Below are positions 7,783 to 15,637 of a stretch of 15,637 nucleotides of DNA, in pieces. The stretch covers positions 1 to 15,637 of the forward strand of contig JAITHS010000172.1 in assembly GCA_031279875.1 (NCBI GenBank). Reading direction: 5' to 3'. The notes below the pieces were generated by a model. That model ran no database searches. It was not told where the DNA came from and was given only the letters and a program-made list of their open reading frames with translations. How positions within the stretch are numbered: position 1 is the first letter of the stretch; the number at the start of each line of letters is the position of its first letter. Both the position numbers and the translations under genes were made by a program. This stretch comes from Tannerella sp. (GTDB lineage Bacteria > Bacteroidota > Bacteroidia > Bacteroidales > Tannerellaceae).

Positions 7783-8592
7783 ATGAAAAAGATTTTATTT
7801 TATATAGCAATAATCAGCGTCATGATGTTTTATTCTTGCGAGTTGTTTGAACTCGACAACTATGACGCTCCACAGGAAACTTTGAAAGGTACGATAACGG
7901 ATATTGCTACCGGCGAGCCGGTATTGACCGATCAGGGCAGCGAAGGTATCCGCGTCAGAATACGCGAACTCAGTTGGCTTCAAACGGCAACACCCGACAA
8001 TTTCGATATCCTCTGCCGCAAAGATGGAACGTATCAGAATACAAAAATATTCAAAGGTCATTATAATGTGCGTATCGACGGCCCGTTTATACCGCTTGTC
8101 AGGATGACAATAGTAGGCGATACGCTTGTTGATGAATCAAAATACGTTGGTATCAAAGGAGTTACCGAAGTAAACTTTCATGTGCAGCCATTTTTAAAAC
8201 TCGAATGGGTAGGACAGCCGATTGTTGCTAACGGTAAGATTACAGCTTCGTTTCGAGTAACTCGCGCCGTAACGCCGGAAGATTTTCAAGCCAAGATACA
8301 ACCTCTCGGCGGATATAATGACAATTTCCTCGAAGTATCCGATGTACGGTTGTTTGTCAGTCAGGTGCAGTATGTCGGGTTACACGACCGCGACGACCGC
8401 TATTCGGTACAGGTCAATTACACTGGCAATGCTTTCAACAGCCTTTTCGGTCAGACTATTACTCTTACTACCAACAGCGAAATTCTATCGGGCAGAATAG
8501 TATGGATACGTGCTGCGGCACGTATCCGCTACCTGACCGAAAATATATCAAGGTATAACTATAACGAAGAAGTTAAGGTGATTATACCTTGA
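7783..8592 (+). CDS. DUF3823-family surface lipoprotein, probable accessory glycan-binding protein
   Basis: The chosen start is the ATG at 7783, giving 269 residues. An earlier in-frame ATG at 7699 would overlap susD1 by over 60 bases and add 28 residues ahead of the signal peptide. From 7783 the protein opens with a clear lipoprotein signal, MKKILFYIAIISVMMFYSC (Cys19), then ELFELDNYDAP. The mature part matches my memory of the DUF3823 family: an N-terminal Ig/CNA-like domain (about 20-125; GTITDIATGEPVLTDQGSEG, DGPFIPLVR, VEVNFHVQPF-like strand) and a C-terminal domain (about 128-265) ending with WIRAAARIRY and NYNEEVKVIIP. Such genes lie directly after susD in many Bacteroidota PULs, in the position of SusE/SusF-type surface glycan-binding proteins. 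No binding function has been shown to my knowledge, so the role is inferred from position. It sits 22 bases after susD1 and 17 before the GH172 gene. Confidence 0.9.
   Translation: MKKILFYIAIISVMMFYSCELFELDNYDAPQETLKGTITDIATGEPVLTDQGSEGIRVRIRELSWLQTATPDNFDILCRKDGTYQNTKIFKGHYNVRIDGPFIPLVRMTIVGDTLVDESKYVGIKGVTEVNFHVQPFLKLEWVGQPIVANGKITASFRVTRAVTPEDFQAKIQPLGGYNDNFLEVSDVRLFVSQVQYVGLHDRDDRYSVQVNYTGNAFNSLFGQTITLTTNSEILSGRIVWIRAAARIRYLTENISRYNYNEEVKVIIP
8504..8527. other. Perfect 10-bp inverted repeat with 4-base loop inside the DUF3823 gene
   Basis: GGATACGTGC (8504-8513), loop TGCG (8514-8517), GCACGTATCC (8518-8527). The RNA could form a stable 10-pair hairpin 62 bases before the stop codon. It encodes the family-typical residues WIRAAARI, whose symmetry accounts for part of the palindrome, so a regulatory role is uncertain. 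There is no following T-run. Confidence 0.5.
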
Positions 8593-8609
8593 CTCTAAAA
8601 TAAAAACAA

Positions 8610-10691
8610 ATGAAAAATAAATTTTTATCGGGCATTATAATATGCTCATTATCAGTTACGGTATCCTGCTCCCTGCCGAAAGACGGGGACAGGATTGTTA
8701 CCGGTCTTGAGGCGATGGCTAAAATTGAGCGGCTGCCTTTTCTCTATCCCGACGGGACGAAGAAAAATCGTTTCATCTCATACGACCCTTCCGGCGGCAA
8801 TGGTTTCGGTTTCTTTAAAAGTACCTTTACACGTTATATTGATGATAAAGGCGAGTTAGTGATTTTTGATGCTTACGGTCCCGGATGCCTTTACCGACAA
8901 CAGATTAACATCTGGATAAATAACGGTATAGGCAAGAAAAGCGAAACGTTGCGTATAAAGTATTATTTCGACGGCGACAGTATTCCAAAAATCGATTTTC
9001 CGATTAAGGAGTTCTTTCGTGGCGATCATTCGCCTGTAACCGAACCGTTTACCATGCTGGACAAACGCATGCACTTTGGAATATGTTATTATCCGTTTCC
9101 TTTCAGCAAACATCTGAAAGTAACGCTTACGGATACACTGATTACAAGGCTGTTGGAGGTCAATCACGATGATGGCTGCAACTGGTATCAGTATGATTAT
9201 CTGACTTATCCACAAGACTCGAGAGTAGAATCATGGAAAGCGGGAGAGGATGAGTATGAAGCAGTTGTGAGACGTCAATGGGCAAATATAGGCACAGACC
9301 CCAAAGACACTGTCGGAAATAAATTTGACGAACATACAGCTACCCTGCCACCGAGAAAAGAAGAAGTTATCTTCAATCTCGAAAAGCAGGCCTCAATCAG
9401 CAGTATAGAGTTGAATATCAGTCCGTTTGATTCAACGACGTTTTATTATTCCAACATCCGCATCTATTGGGACGACATGCCTCAACCTGCTGTTGACGTA
9501 CCGGTAAGTTACTTTTTCGGTGGCGGTGGGCCGAAAGACGGGCAATTGAAAAACTCAATGCGCAACTTGCTGTTTGGGTATGATTCCGTCCGCATGTATT
9601 CCTACTGGCCTATGCCGTTTTGGAAAAAAGCGAAAATAGTATTGAGCAACAACAGCGAAGTAGAACTCAAAGCCGTATCGCGGATATCTTACAAGTCGGC
9701 GGAGGTGTTTGCATATCCCGAAAGAGAAGTCGCCTATTTTATGGCAAAGGTAACGCGCGATTCAACAACCGGAGGCGTATGGAGTCGCAAGTTCGACAAG
9801 CCATACGTAACGGCATTTGAGGAAACGGGACATGGTCATGTAGTACTCGTAAATATGTGGTCTGGCAACTTTCTTGAAGACGGCGACGAATTTACGTACA
9901 TTGATAATAATCGCATGCCATGGATACACGGCGACGGCACGGAAGATGATTTCAATCAAGGCTGGGCAGGCTTTACCTACTCCAAACCGCTCTGGGGGGC
10001 GCTCAAATCGGGTGTCAAAGGTGCATACCGCATTCATCTTAACGAGCCGTATATCTTCTACGACAATATTGATATGCGTTTTGAGCAGACCGGCGGTATT
10101 TATGGCGAAAAAGCTATGTTGGAACGCCGCCGTACAGGCACTAATGATACGATTTGCGAATCGGAGTTCTTCATCTGTTATTACAAAACGGCGTCAGGCA
10201 ACGGAATGGTGCTGACCGACAGCCTTGACGTCGGTAACTCCGCCGACGAAGTAAAGCACGCATTCAAAACGGAAGGCGGTAACAAGGAAGCCTTGTTGAC
10301 GCAGAGTTATGACAGTTATGATACGGCTGACGACTGGAACGTAACTACCGACGATGGTGTAGGGTTCAATAAATACGTTGAATTTAAGGCTGTTATCCGT
10401 CCCGACAATAAAGGAGTCCGGCTCATGGCTCGCATCAATCGGGCAGGCAACGGCTTACAAAGCGGAGTTGTCTATATTGATGGCAAGAAACTTCCCATAC
10501 CGTGGCATATCGTTACTTATTCCGAGATAGCGCGTCAGAAAAAATCTTTCGACGGATGGTTTGATTACGAGTACGAAATCCCCGCCAAATACACCGCAGG
10601 GAAATCGGAGATAACTATCAAAATCGAACATGTGAAATCGCTAAAAAACAAACTCAACAGTTACAAATACTGGATTTTTACTTACCTATAA
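8610..10691 (+). CDS. DUF2961 / GH172-family glycoside hydrolase lipoprotein
   Basis: This 693-residue protein carries a lipoprotein signal (lipobox TVSC, Cys20), so it should be membrane-anchored, possibly on the cell surface. DUF2961/GH172 motifs: SYDPSGGN (57-64), YGPGCLYR (89-96), LRIKYYFDG (114-122) with IPKIDFPIKEFF to 136, FLEDGDEF (421-428), GDGTEDDFNQGW (441-452) and AYRIHLNEPYIFYDNI nearby. Characterised GH172 enzymes use two glutamates for cleavage of alpha-D-fructofuranosidic or alpha-D-arabinofuranosidic bonds. By motif position the pair here is likely E445 (GTED) with E423 or E427; this mapping is inferred. Residues 114-175 and 283-347 look like two copies of one beta-sandwich module. 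A C-terminal beta-rich segment (about 520-693) follows. It is longer than short family members of about 400 residues. It is the only enzyme visible in the operon, so the PUL substrate is probably a furanoside glycan. Linkage and sugar are not determined. Confidence 0.88.
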   Translation: MKNKFLSGIIICSLSVTVSCSLPKDGDRIVTGLEAMAKIERLPFLYPDGTKKNRFISYDPSGGNGFGFFKSTFTRYIDDKGELVIFDAYGPGCLYRQQINIWINNGIGKKSETLRIKYYFDGDSIPKIDFPIKEFFRGDHSPVTEPFTMLDKRMHFGICYYPFPFSKHLKVTLTDTLITRLLEVNHDDGCNWYQYDYLTYPQDSRVESWKAGEDEYEAVVRRQWANIGTDPKDTVGNKFDEHTATLPPRKEEVIFNLEKQASISSIELNISPFDSTTFYYSNIRIYWDDMPQPAVDVPVSYFFGGGGPKDGQLKNSMRNLLFGYDSVRMYSYWPMPFWKKAKIVLSNNSEVELKAVSRISYKSAEVFAYPEREVAYFMAKVTRDSTTGGVWSRKFDKPYVTAFEETGHGHVVLVNMWSGNFLEDGDEFTYIDNNRMPWIHGDGTEDDFNQGWAGFTYSKPLWGALKSGVKGAYRIHLNEPYIFYDNIDMRFEQTGGIYGEKAMLERRRTGTNDTICESEFFICYYKTASGNGMVLTDSLDVGNSADEVKHAFKTEGGNKEALLTQSYDSYDTADDWNVTTDDGVGFNKYVEFKAVIRPDNKGVRLMARINRAGNGLQSGVVYIDGKKLPIPWHIVTYSEIARQKKSFDGWFDYEYEIPAKYTAGKSEITIKIEHVKSLKNKLNSYKYWIFTYL
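8988..8999. promoter_or_regulatory. Intragenic copy of the LacI-type palindrome
   Basis: AAAATCGATTTT, identical over all 12 bases to the site in the lacI leader, lies inside the GH172 gene (codons for Lys-Ile-Asp-Phe, residues 127-130). It could be an auxiliary operator for DNA looping or a roadblock, or a coincidence of codon choice. Listed at low confidence because coding constraint alone could produce it. Confidence 0.3.
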
Positions 10692-10703
10692 TTATTTATT
10701 AAC

Positions 10704-13700
10704 ATGCAACATTTTATTTTTAACCGCTTTATGCGGACTTATCACTTTTCGGTGTTGTTTATGGTCTTGGAAATAAGCATTTTAACACCATTCAACACAT
10801 ATATCGCTGCTCAGCAGCAACCTGCATGGAGCAATCCCGTTTCCGGTATCGTAACCGATGAGCTCGGCGAAACGCTGACAGGAGTAAATGTTATTGAAAC
10901 AGGCACTACTAACGGCGTTATTACAGACGAAAACGGCAAGTTTACTCTTACTGTAAGTCAGAACGCTACTCTGCGCTTCTCATATATCGGTTATGTAACG
11001 CGTGAGATTCAAGTAGCAGGGCAAAATGCTCTGACTGTCAGAATGTATGAAGATACGCAGGCTCTCGAAGAAGTTGTCGTGGTAGGATACGGAGTACAGA
11101 AAAAAGTGAACGTAACGGGTGCTGTTACGTCGCTGCAAGGTTCCAAAATCAAGGCTATACCCGCCGCTTCTACTACTAATGCTCTGTCGGGACGTCTGCC
11201 GGGCGTAGTGATGGTACAGAAAACGGGTGAACCGGGCAATCTTGGTTCCAGAATGTTAGTACGCGGACGTACTACTCTTGGCGATGATAGCAAGACAGGT
11301 CCGCTGATTGTGATTGATGGCGTTCAGGGGCGTTCTATGGATGAAATCGACCCAAATGACATCGCCTCTCTGTCAGTCCTCAAAGATGCTTCCGCAGCCA
11401 TTTATGGAGCGCAGGCAGCCAACGGAGTAATTCTTATCACTACAAAGAACGGCGAAGCAGGCTATTCAAAGCCGAGACTTAATTATAATTTCTATCAAGG
11501 TTTTATGACGCCATCAATGATTCCCGAAACGTGCAATGCTTTCGAATACGCTACTATGCTGTCGGAATATCAAACAAACAAAGGCGTTACACGTACTTTT
11601 TCAGACAAGGACATCGAACTATTTAAAAGCGGTGCCGACCCTTGGGAACATTCCGATACCGACTGGTATGCCGAACTTATTAAACAATGGACTACCGCTT
11701 CGCGACACAGTCTTACCGTTGACGGCGGTTACAAAGGTATGGCTTACTATCTGTCGCTCGGCTACAAAAAAGACGATGCTATCTACAAACAATCGTCAAC
11801 AAGTTACGACCAGTATAATCTGCGGGTTAAGTTAAGTTTCCCTATCAATGACTGGCTCAAAACAGATGTCGATGTGGCATTATTTGAAACGCACCGTATT
11901 TATCCTTACAAAAGCGCTGGAGATATCATTGGTGCCGCGCTACGACTTAAATCTACCAGTCCCGCTTTCTGGCCTACGGGCGAGCCGGGACCTGACGTGG
12001 AAAACGGCGATAATCCGGTCGTAACATCTTCTTTTGCCGGAGGTAAGAATGACCAGAAAACATATCGCATACAGAACGCTTTCAAGGCAAGCGTTACACC
12101 ACCTTTCATCAAAGGGTTGTCGCTTAACTTTAGTTACAGTTATGACATCAATAATTTCTACCGCAAGCGGTTCTTCTATCCGTGGATACTCTATTTCCCA
12201 AACTATAATCAGGCGACACGTGACCCATCAACCGGCTTTATCACTTCAATGCCTCTGACGCCAGCCTTGAGAGGCTCTACCGGTCTAAACTCACCGCAAA
12301 ACACCGAAGATTACCAGCGTACAGTAAACCGTACGGTAAATGTAAATCTGACGTTTGCACGTACTTTGGGAGACCATGATGTAACAGCATATGCAGGATA
12401 CGAACAATATATCAACGATTATAACGATTTTGAAGCATACCGCGAAGGGTATCTGTCCCAACTGATAGCAACAATGGCTGCCGGCGCTGACCTTAATAAA
12501 TCTAATGGCGGTAAAATAACTATCTATGCCCGTAAATCTTTTATAGGACGTGCAACTTATTCATACAAAGGAAAATATCTGCTCGAAGCATTGTTTCGTC
12601 GTGACGGTTCCCTCAAATTCTTTCCTGACGGCAGATGGGGTAACTTTCCCGGAATACTCGCAGGTTGGCGTGTGTCGGAAGAAATTTTCTGGAAAAAATT
12701 ATTTCCTGCAATTAATTATATGAAGATAAGAGGCTCCTACGGCGTGATGGGTATGGATCCCGGCGACCCGTTCCAGTATGTAAACAAATACGGTATCGCA
12801 TCACTCAAAGGCATGGTGTTCGGTACATCGTCGCAAATAGAAACGACAGTAGGACCGCCTACCGTTGCCAATCCGAATATAACATGGGAAACGCAAACTA
12901 CACGCAACATGGGCTTCGATTCAAAAGCATTCAGTGACTTGCTGTCGCTCTGTTTTGACTATTTTTACAACAAACGTGACCATATTCTTGTCGCCCGCAA
13001 CGCCTCCGTGCCTTCGTTTACCGGACTGTCTCTGCCTAATGAAAACATCGCCCGCGTCGATAACCATGGATTGGAAGTGGAAGCATCTGTACATAAGGCT
13101 ATAAGTAAAGACCTGATGATTGACTTCGGTGGGAATGTAAGTTTCAACCGCAACAAAGTGGTCTTTCAGGACGAGCCGGAAAGAGTAGAACCGTATCAGA
13201 CCACAACAGGACATCCATACGGCGCAACGCTGATGTATAAGGCTATCGGCATTTTCAAAGACCAAGCCGCAATTAATGATTACCCGCACTGGACGGGAGC
13301 GCAGCCCGGAGATATCATCTTTGAAGATGTCAATGGGGACAAACAGATAAACGGTAACGACCGAATACTCGTTGACGATACCGATGCTCCCGAAATATTC
13401 TATGGCGTCAATCTCGACGTAATCTGGAAAAATCTTTCTCTCTCTGTTCTCTTGCAGGGGCAAGGTAAACAGATGAAATACAACGTTTCAGGCGATGACC
13501 GTCGTGGCGAAGCCGGCAACTATCTCAAGTGGATGTATCAAGACCGTTGGACGCCTGATAATATCGACGCTACCAACCCGCGTGCATGGAGCCGTACCGA
13601 CCAATATTGGACGTATGGAGCCAACAGAAGTACATTTTGGTATGACAATGCTACCTATATGAGGCTCAAAAACGTCGTCCTGTCATGGCAGATACCCGAC

Positions 13701-13865
13701 AAATACTACAAAAAGGTCGGCATTGCCGCTGCAAGTATCTTTTTTTCCGGCAATAATCTCGGTTTGATTTACTCCGCTACCGATAAATTCGACCCCGAAT
13801 CCGACGGCATTGGTGTATATCCTCTGATGAAAACTTTTGCCATTGGCGCTAATATCTCATTCTGA
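10704..13865 (+). CDS. SusC/RagA-family TonB-dependent outer-membrane transporter (second pair)
   Basis: A 1053-residue SusC-type transporter starting 12 bases after the GH172 gene, so almost certainly in the same operon. The signal peptide would be cleaved after IAA (about residue 36). An alternative start at Met10 (10731; MRTYHFSVLF) gives a more compact signal and is equally plausible. Domains: CarboxypepD_reg-like (about 45-115), ALEEVVVVGYG at 120-130, plug with LSVLKDASAAIYGAQAANG, and a barrel ending GANISF. A Ca-site-like loop DVNGDKQINGND is at 875-886. No STN domain is present. It shares the general SusC plan with the first transporter but differs through most of the barrel, so it is not a recent tandem copy. 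It probably imports a related but distinct product of the same glycan. Substrate is unknown. Confidence 0.96.
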   Translation: MQHFIFNRFMRTYHFSVLFMVLEISILTPFNTYIAAQQQPAWSNPVSGIVTDELGETLTGVNVIETGTTNGVITDENGKFTLTVSQNATLRFSYIGYVTREIQVAGQNALTVRMYEDTQALEEVVVVGYGVQKKVNVTGAVTSLQGSKIKAIPAASTTNALSGRLPGVVMVQKTGEPGNLGSRMLVRGRTTLGDDSKTGPLIVIDGVQGRSMDEIDPNDIASLSVLKDASAAIYGAQAANGVILITTKNGEAGYSKPRLNYNFYQGFMTPSMIPETCNAFEYATMLSEYQTNKGVTRTFSDKDIELFKSGADPWEHSDTDWYAELIKQWTTASRHSLTVDGGYKGMAYYLSLGYKKDDAIYKQSSTSYDQYNLRVKLSFPINDWLKTDVDVALFETHRIYPYKSAGDIIGAALRLKSTSPAFWPTGEPGPDVENGDNPVVTSSFAGGKNDQKTYRIQNAFKASVTPPFIKGLSLNFSYSYDINNFYRKRFFYPWILYFPNYNQATRDPSTGFITSMPLTPALRGSTGLNSPQNTEDYQRTVNRTVNVNLTFARTLGDHDVTAYAGYEQYINDYNDFEAYREGYLSQLIATMAAGADLNKSNGGKITIYARKSFIGRATYSYKGKYLLEALFRRDGSLKFFPDGRWGNFPGILAGWRVSEEIFWKKLFPAINYMKIRGSYGVMGMDPGDPFQYVNKYGIASLKGMVFGTSSQIETTVGPPTVANPNITWETQTTRNMGFDSKAFSDLLSLCFDYFYNKRDHILVARNASVPSFTGLSLPNENIARVDNHGLEVEASVHKAISKDLMIDFGGNVSFNRNKVVFQDEPERVEPYQTTTGHPYGATLMYKAIGIFKDQAAINDYPHWTGAQPGDIIFEDVNGDKQINGNDRILVDDTDAPEIFYGVNLDVIWKNLSLSVLLQGQGKQMKYNVSGDDRRGEAGNYLKWMYQDRWTPDNIDATNPRAWSRTDQYWTYGANRSTFWYDNATYMRLKNVVLSWQIPDKYYKKVGIAAASIFFSGNNLGLIYSATDKFDPESDGIGVYPLMKTFAIGANISF

Positions 13866-13921
13866 TTATAATGATAGAACTTTCTATGTTTCCGATTAAA
13901 TAATAATAAAAATTTTTAACA

Positions 13922-15637
13922 ATGAAAAAATATATATATTCAATAATGATTACCGTCGGATTAGTATTTCAATCCTGCGAAGACATCCTTGATCAAAAAG
14001 CGGTCGATTCGTTTAACGAAGATGTAGTATTCTCTGATATCAATCTTGTAAAAGCCTATATCGGAGCCTGTTACAGCATGATGGGCAGTAAAAATACCGA
14101 CGGGCAGGCTGTTGACGGCGTACTTGGTCTCCACCGCGATATGCTCACGTCAGCTACCGACCAGTCGCTTGGCACCTTTCGCGCTGCCAATTACGTTCTT
14201 CTCAAAGGCACAATGAGTCCCGACCAACTCGGCTATTTCGCTAACAACGCTCATGGCGGATGGTTGCTATGGACTAATCTGTACAATAACATTCAAAACC
14301 TCAACACTATTCTTGCCCGTATTGACGATGTGCCTGTCAGTACATCTTCCGATGAGAGTTTGCGTACCCGTCTCAAGGGCGAAGCCTACTTTATTCGTGC
14401 TCTGATGTACACTCACCTGCTGCTTGTGCATGGCGGCGTAGTTCTGACTGACAGACCGTTTAAACTGAACGATGATTTCCAAAGCGTCCGCCGTTCCTCT
14501 ATAGCCGAGACCAAAGATTTCATCCTCACAGATATTGCGAAGGCTATTGAATTGCTGCCTGCTGCAATGGAACAGGGACGTGCTACGCGAGGTGCTGCCG
14601 CCGCTGTTAAGTCGAGGTTGTTGCTTTTTTGCGCTGGTAAACTTACTAATGGTGGCTATGAACCTAACAACACGCTCGTATCTTTCCCCTCAGGTAGCCA
14701 GCGCGCACTCCTTGAAACCGCACGCGACGCTGCGAAAGATATCATAGACGGTAAATACGGCAATTATGCGCTTGTCGGTAAGACTTCCGAACCGTCACTC
14801 CCGCTTACTGATGTCCAAATCAATGAATATGCAAACGTCTTTTTCAATATTTTCAATCAGAAAGGCGCGTGGAACAGTGAAACGATATGGGGAATACAGT
14901 TTCCGCTCAAAGATGGTCGCGTCAATCAGGTAAACCTCTGGAATGGTCCTAACGGATATCATAACTATGGGAACAATAATCCGACGGAGGCTGTTGTTCG
15001 TGCTTTCGAGATGGCTGACGGTACACCATTTGTATGGGATATTGACAATCCGAATAATGATACAATCCGTAAAGCCACAGCCGAACAACTTGCCGACAAT
15101 CCGCTGCTTAATCCCTATAACGGGCGCGAACCGCGCTTTTACGCTTCTATTCTCTATCACGGAGCGCCATGGCAACAACGTCCAAACGATGCAAAAGGCT
15201 TTGAACCGGACAATATCATCCAAACAGGACACATTTACAACCAGAATGGTACGGTTCTGCGCAATGGAGTTGATACCCGTCAGGGACCTATCGACGAATG
15301 GAACGGCACTAAAACAGGCTATTACATGAAAAAATATCTTGATCCCGAAACGCAGGGGCAATTGCAAAACAATACTAATGCATGGATAGAATATCGCTAT
15401 GCAGAAGTACTGCTCAACTATGCAGAAGCGTGTATCGAACTGGGAGGAGCAGACTTGCAGAAAGGTCTCGACGCTCTTAATCTTGTTCGTCATCGTGCCG
15501 GTTTGCCAAGCCGTGTCGCTACCGACCAAGAAACAGCGCGACAATACGTTCGTCATGAACGCGAGATAGAATTTTTCGGTGAAGGCATACGTTTCTGGGA
15601 TTTGCGTCGCTGGATGGCTATGAAAGATGTTGTTAAG
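13922..15637 (+). CDS. SusD/RagB-family glycan-binding lipoprotein (second pair), 3' end off the window
   Basis: An open frame runs from ATG 13922 to the last base, 572 codons without a stop; I translated it throughout. It opens with a lipoprotein signal peptide ending VFQSC (Cys19), then EDILDQKAVDSF. SusD features follow: WTNLYNNIQNLNTILARID, then LKGEAYFIRALMYTHLLLVHGG, a helical region with RGAAAAVKSRLLLF, then YRYAEVLLNYAEACIELGG at 491-509 and the family signature RHEREIEFFGEGIRFWDLRR at 544-563. The last roughly 40-80 residues are missing beyond the window. It lies 56 bases after susC2, the longest gap in the operon, and should form the cap of that transporter. It is unlike susD1 outside the family signatures, so the two pairs probably bind different oligosaccharides. 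Confidence 0.94.
   Translation, partial: MKKYIYSIMITVGLVFQSCEDILDQKAVDSFNEDVVFSDINLVKAYIGACYSMMGSKNTDGQAVDGVLGLHRDMLTSATDQSLGTFRAANYVLLKGTMSPDQLGYFANNAHGGWLLWTNLYNNIQNLNTILARIDDVPVSTSSDESLRTRLKGEAYFIRALMYTHLLLVHGGVVLTDRPFKLNDDFQSVRRSSIAETKDFILTDIAKAIELLPAAMEQGRATRGAAAAVKSRLLLFCAGKLTNGGYEPNNTLVSFPSGSQRALLETARDAAKDIIDGKYGNYALVGKTSEPSLPLTDVQINEYANVFFNIFNQKGAWNSETIWGIQFPLKDGRVNQVNLWNGPNGYHNYGNNNPTEAVVRAFEMADGTPFVWDIDNPNNDTIRKATAEQLADNPLLNPYNGREPRFYASILYHGAPWQQRPNDAKGFEPDNIIQTGHIYNQNGTVLRNGVDTRQGPIDEWNGTKTGYYMKKYLDPETQGQLQNNTNAWIEYRYAEVLLNYAEACIELGGADLQKGLDALNLVRHRAGLPSRVATDQETARQYVRHEREIEFFGEGIRFWDLRRWMAMKDVVK

Noticed and set aside
12921..13463. 180-codon minus-strand open frame inside susC2
   Set aside because: It is complementary to conserved SusC barrel sequence, with no recognisable domain or start context.
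14795..15556. 253-codon minus-strand open frame opposite the end of the window
   Set aside because: The plus strand here is an uninterrupted SusD reading frame with family signatures; the minus-strand translation resembles no family I know.

Overview
This window looks like a polysaccharide utilisation locus (PUL) from a Bacteroidota chromosome, most likely order Bacteroidales. The evidence is two SusC/SusD pairs, a run of Bacteroidota-type lipoproteins (SC lipoboxes), promoters of the TTTG-N20-TAnnTTTG type, AT-rich translation starts without Shine-Dalgarno sequences, and beta-barrel proteins ending in Phe. Genus cannot be fixed from the sequence alone. Every gene I can support reads on the + strand.

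Layout. Bases 3-98 are the last 31 codons of an unrecognised gene. A well-formed promoter (134-165) then drives a stand-alone outer-membrane beta-barrel protein (170-1348), which may have almost no 5' leader. A second good promoter (1387-1418) drives a LacI/GalR-family regulator (1441-2481). From 2524 to the window end lies one tightly packed, apparently polycistronic set: susC1 (2524-5655), susD1 (5667-7760), a DUF3823 surface-lipoprotein-type gene (7783-8592), a DUF2961/GH172 glycosidase lipoprotein (8610-10691), susC2 (10704-13865) and the start of susD2 (13922 to beyond 15637). Gaps are 11, 22, 17, 12 and 56 bases.

How it may work. The two SusC/SusD complexes would capture and import oligosaccharides across the outer membrane. 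The DUF3823 protein probably sits beside the first pair as an accessory glycan-binding lipoprotein. The GH172 enzyme would cut the glycan or its import products. Characterised GH172 enzymes act on alpha-fructofuranosidic or alpha-D-arabinofuranosidic linkages, so a furanoside-containing glycan is the best, still tentative, guess for the substrate. Neither SusC carries an STN domain, so control by ECF-sigma/anti-sigma signalling is not suggested. The adjacent LacI-type regulator is the obvious candidate.

The most notable signal is a palindrome with a central CG, of the kind LacI/GalR proteins bind. It occurs as a perfect 12-mer at the predicted start of lacI transcription (1425-1436) and as a perfect 14-mer overlapping the lacI stop codon, just ahead of susC1 (2478-2491). 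The same 12-mer recurs inside the GH172 gene (8988-8999). This gives a testable circuit: autoregulation, control of the PUL, and possibly an intragenic auxiliary operator. Apart from that circuit and some details of the GH172 protein, the window is a recognisable PUL rather than an obviously new kind of system. No RNA genes, CRISPR arrays or mobile elements were seen, and no stretch longer than 300 bases lacks a gene.
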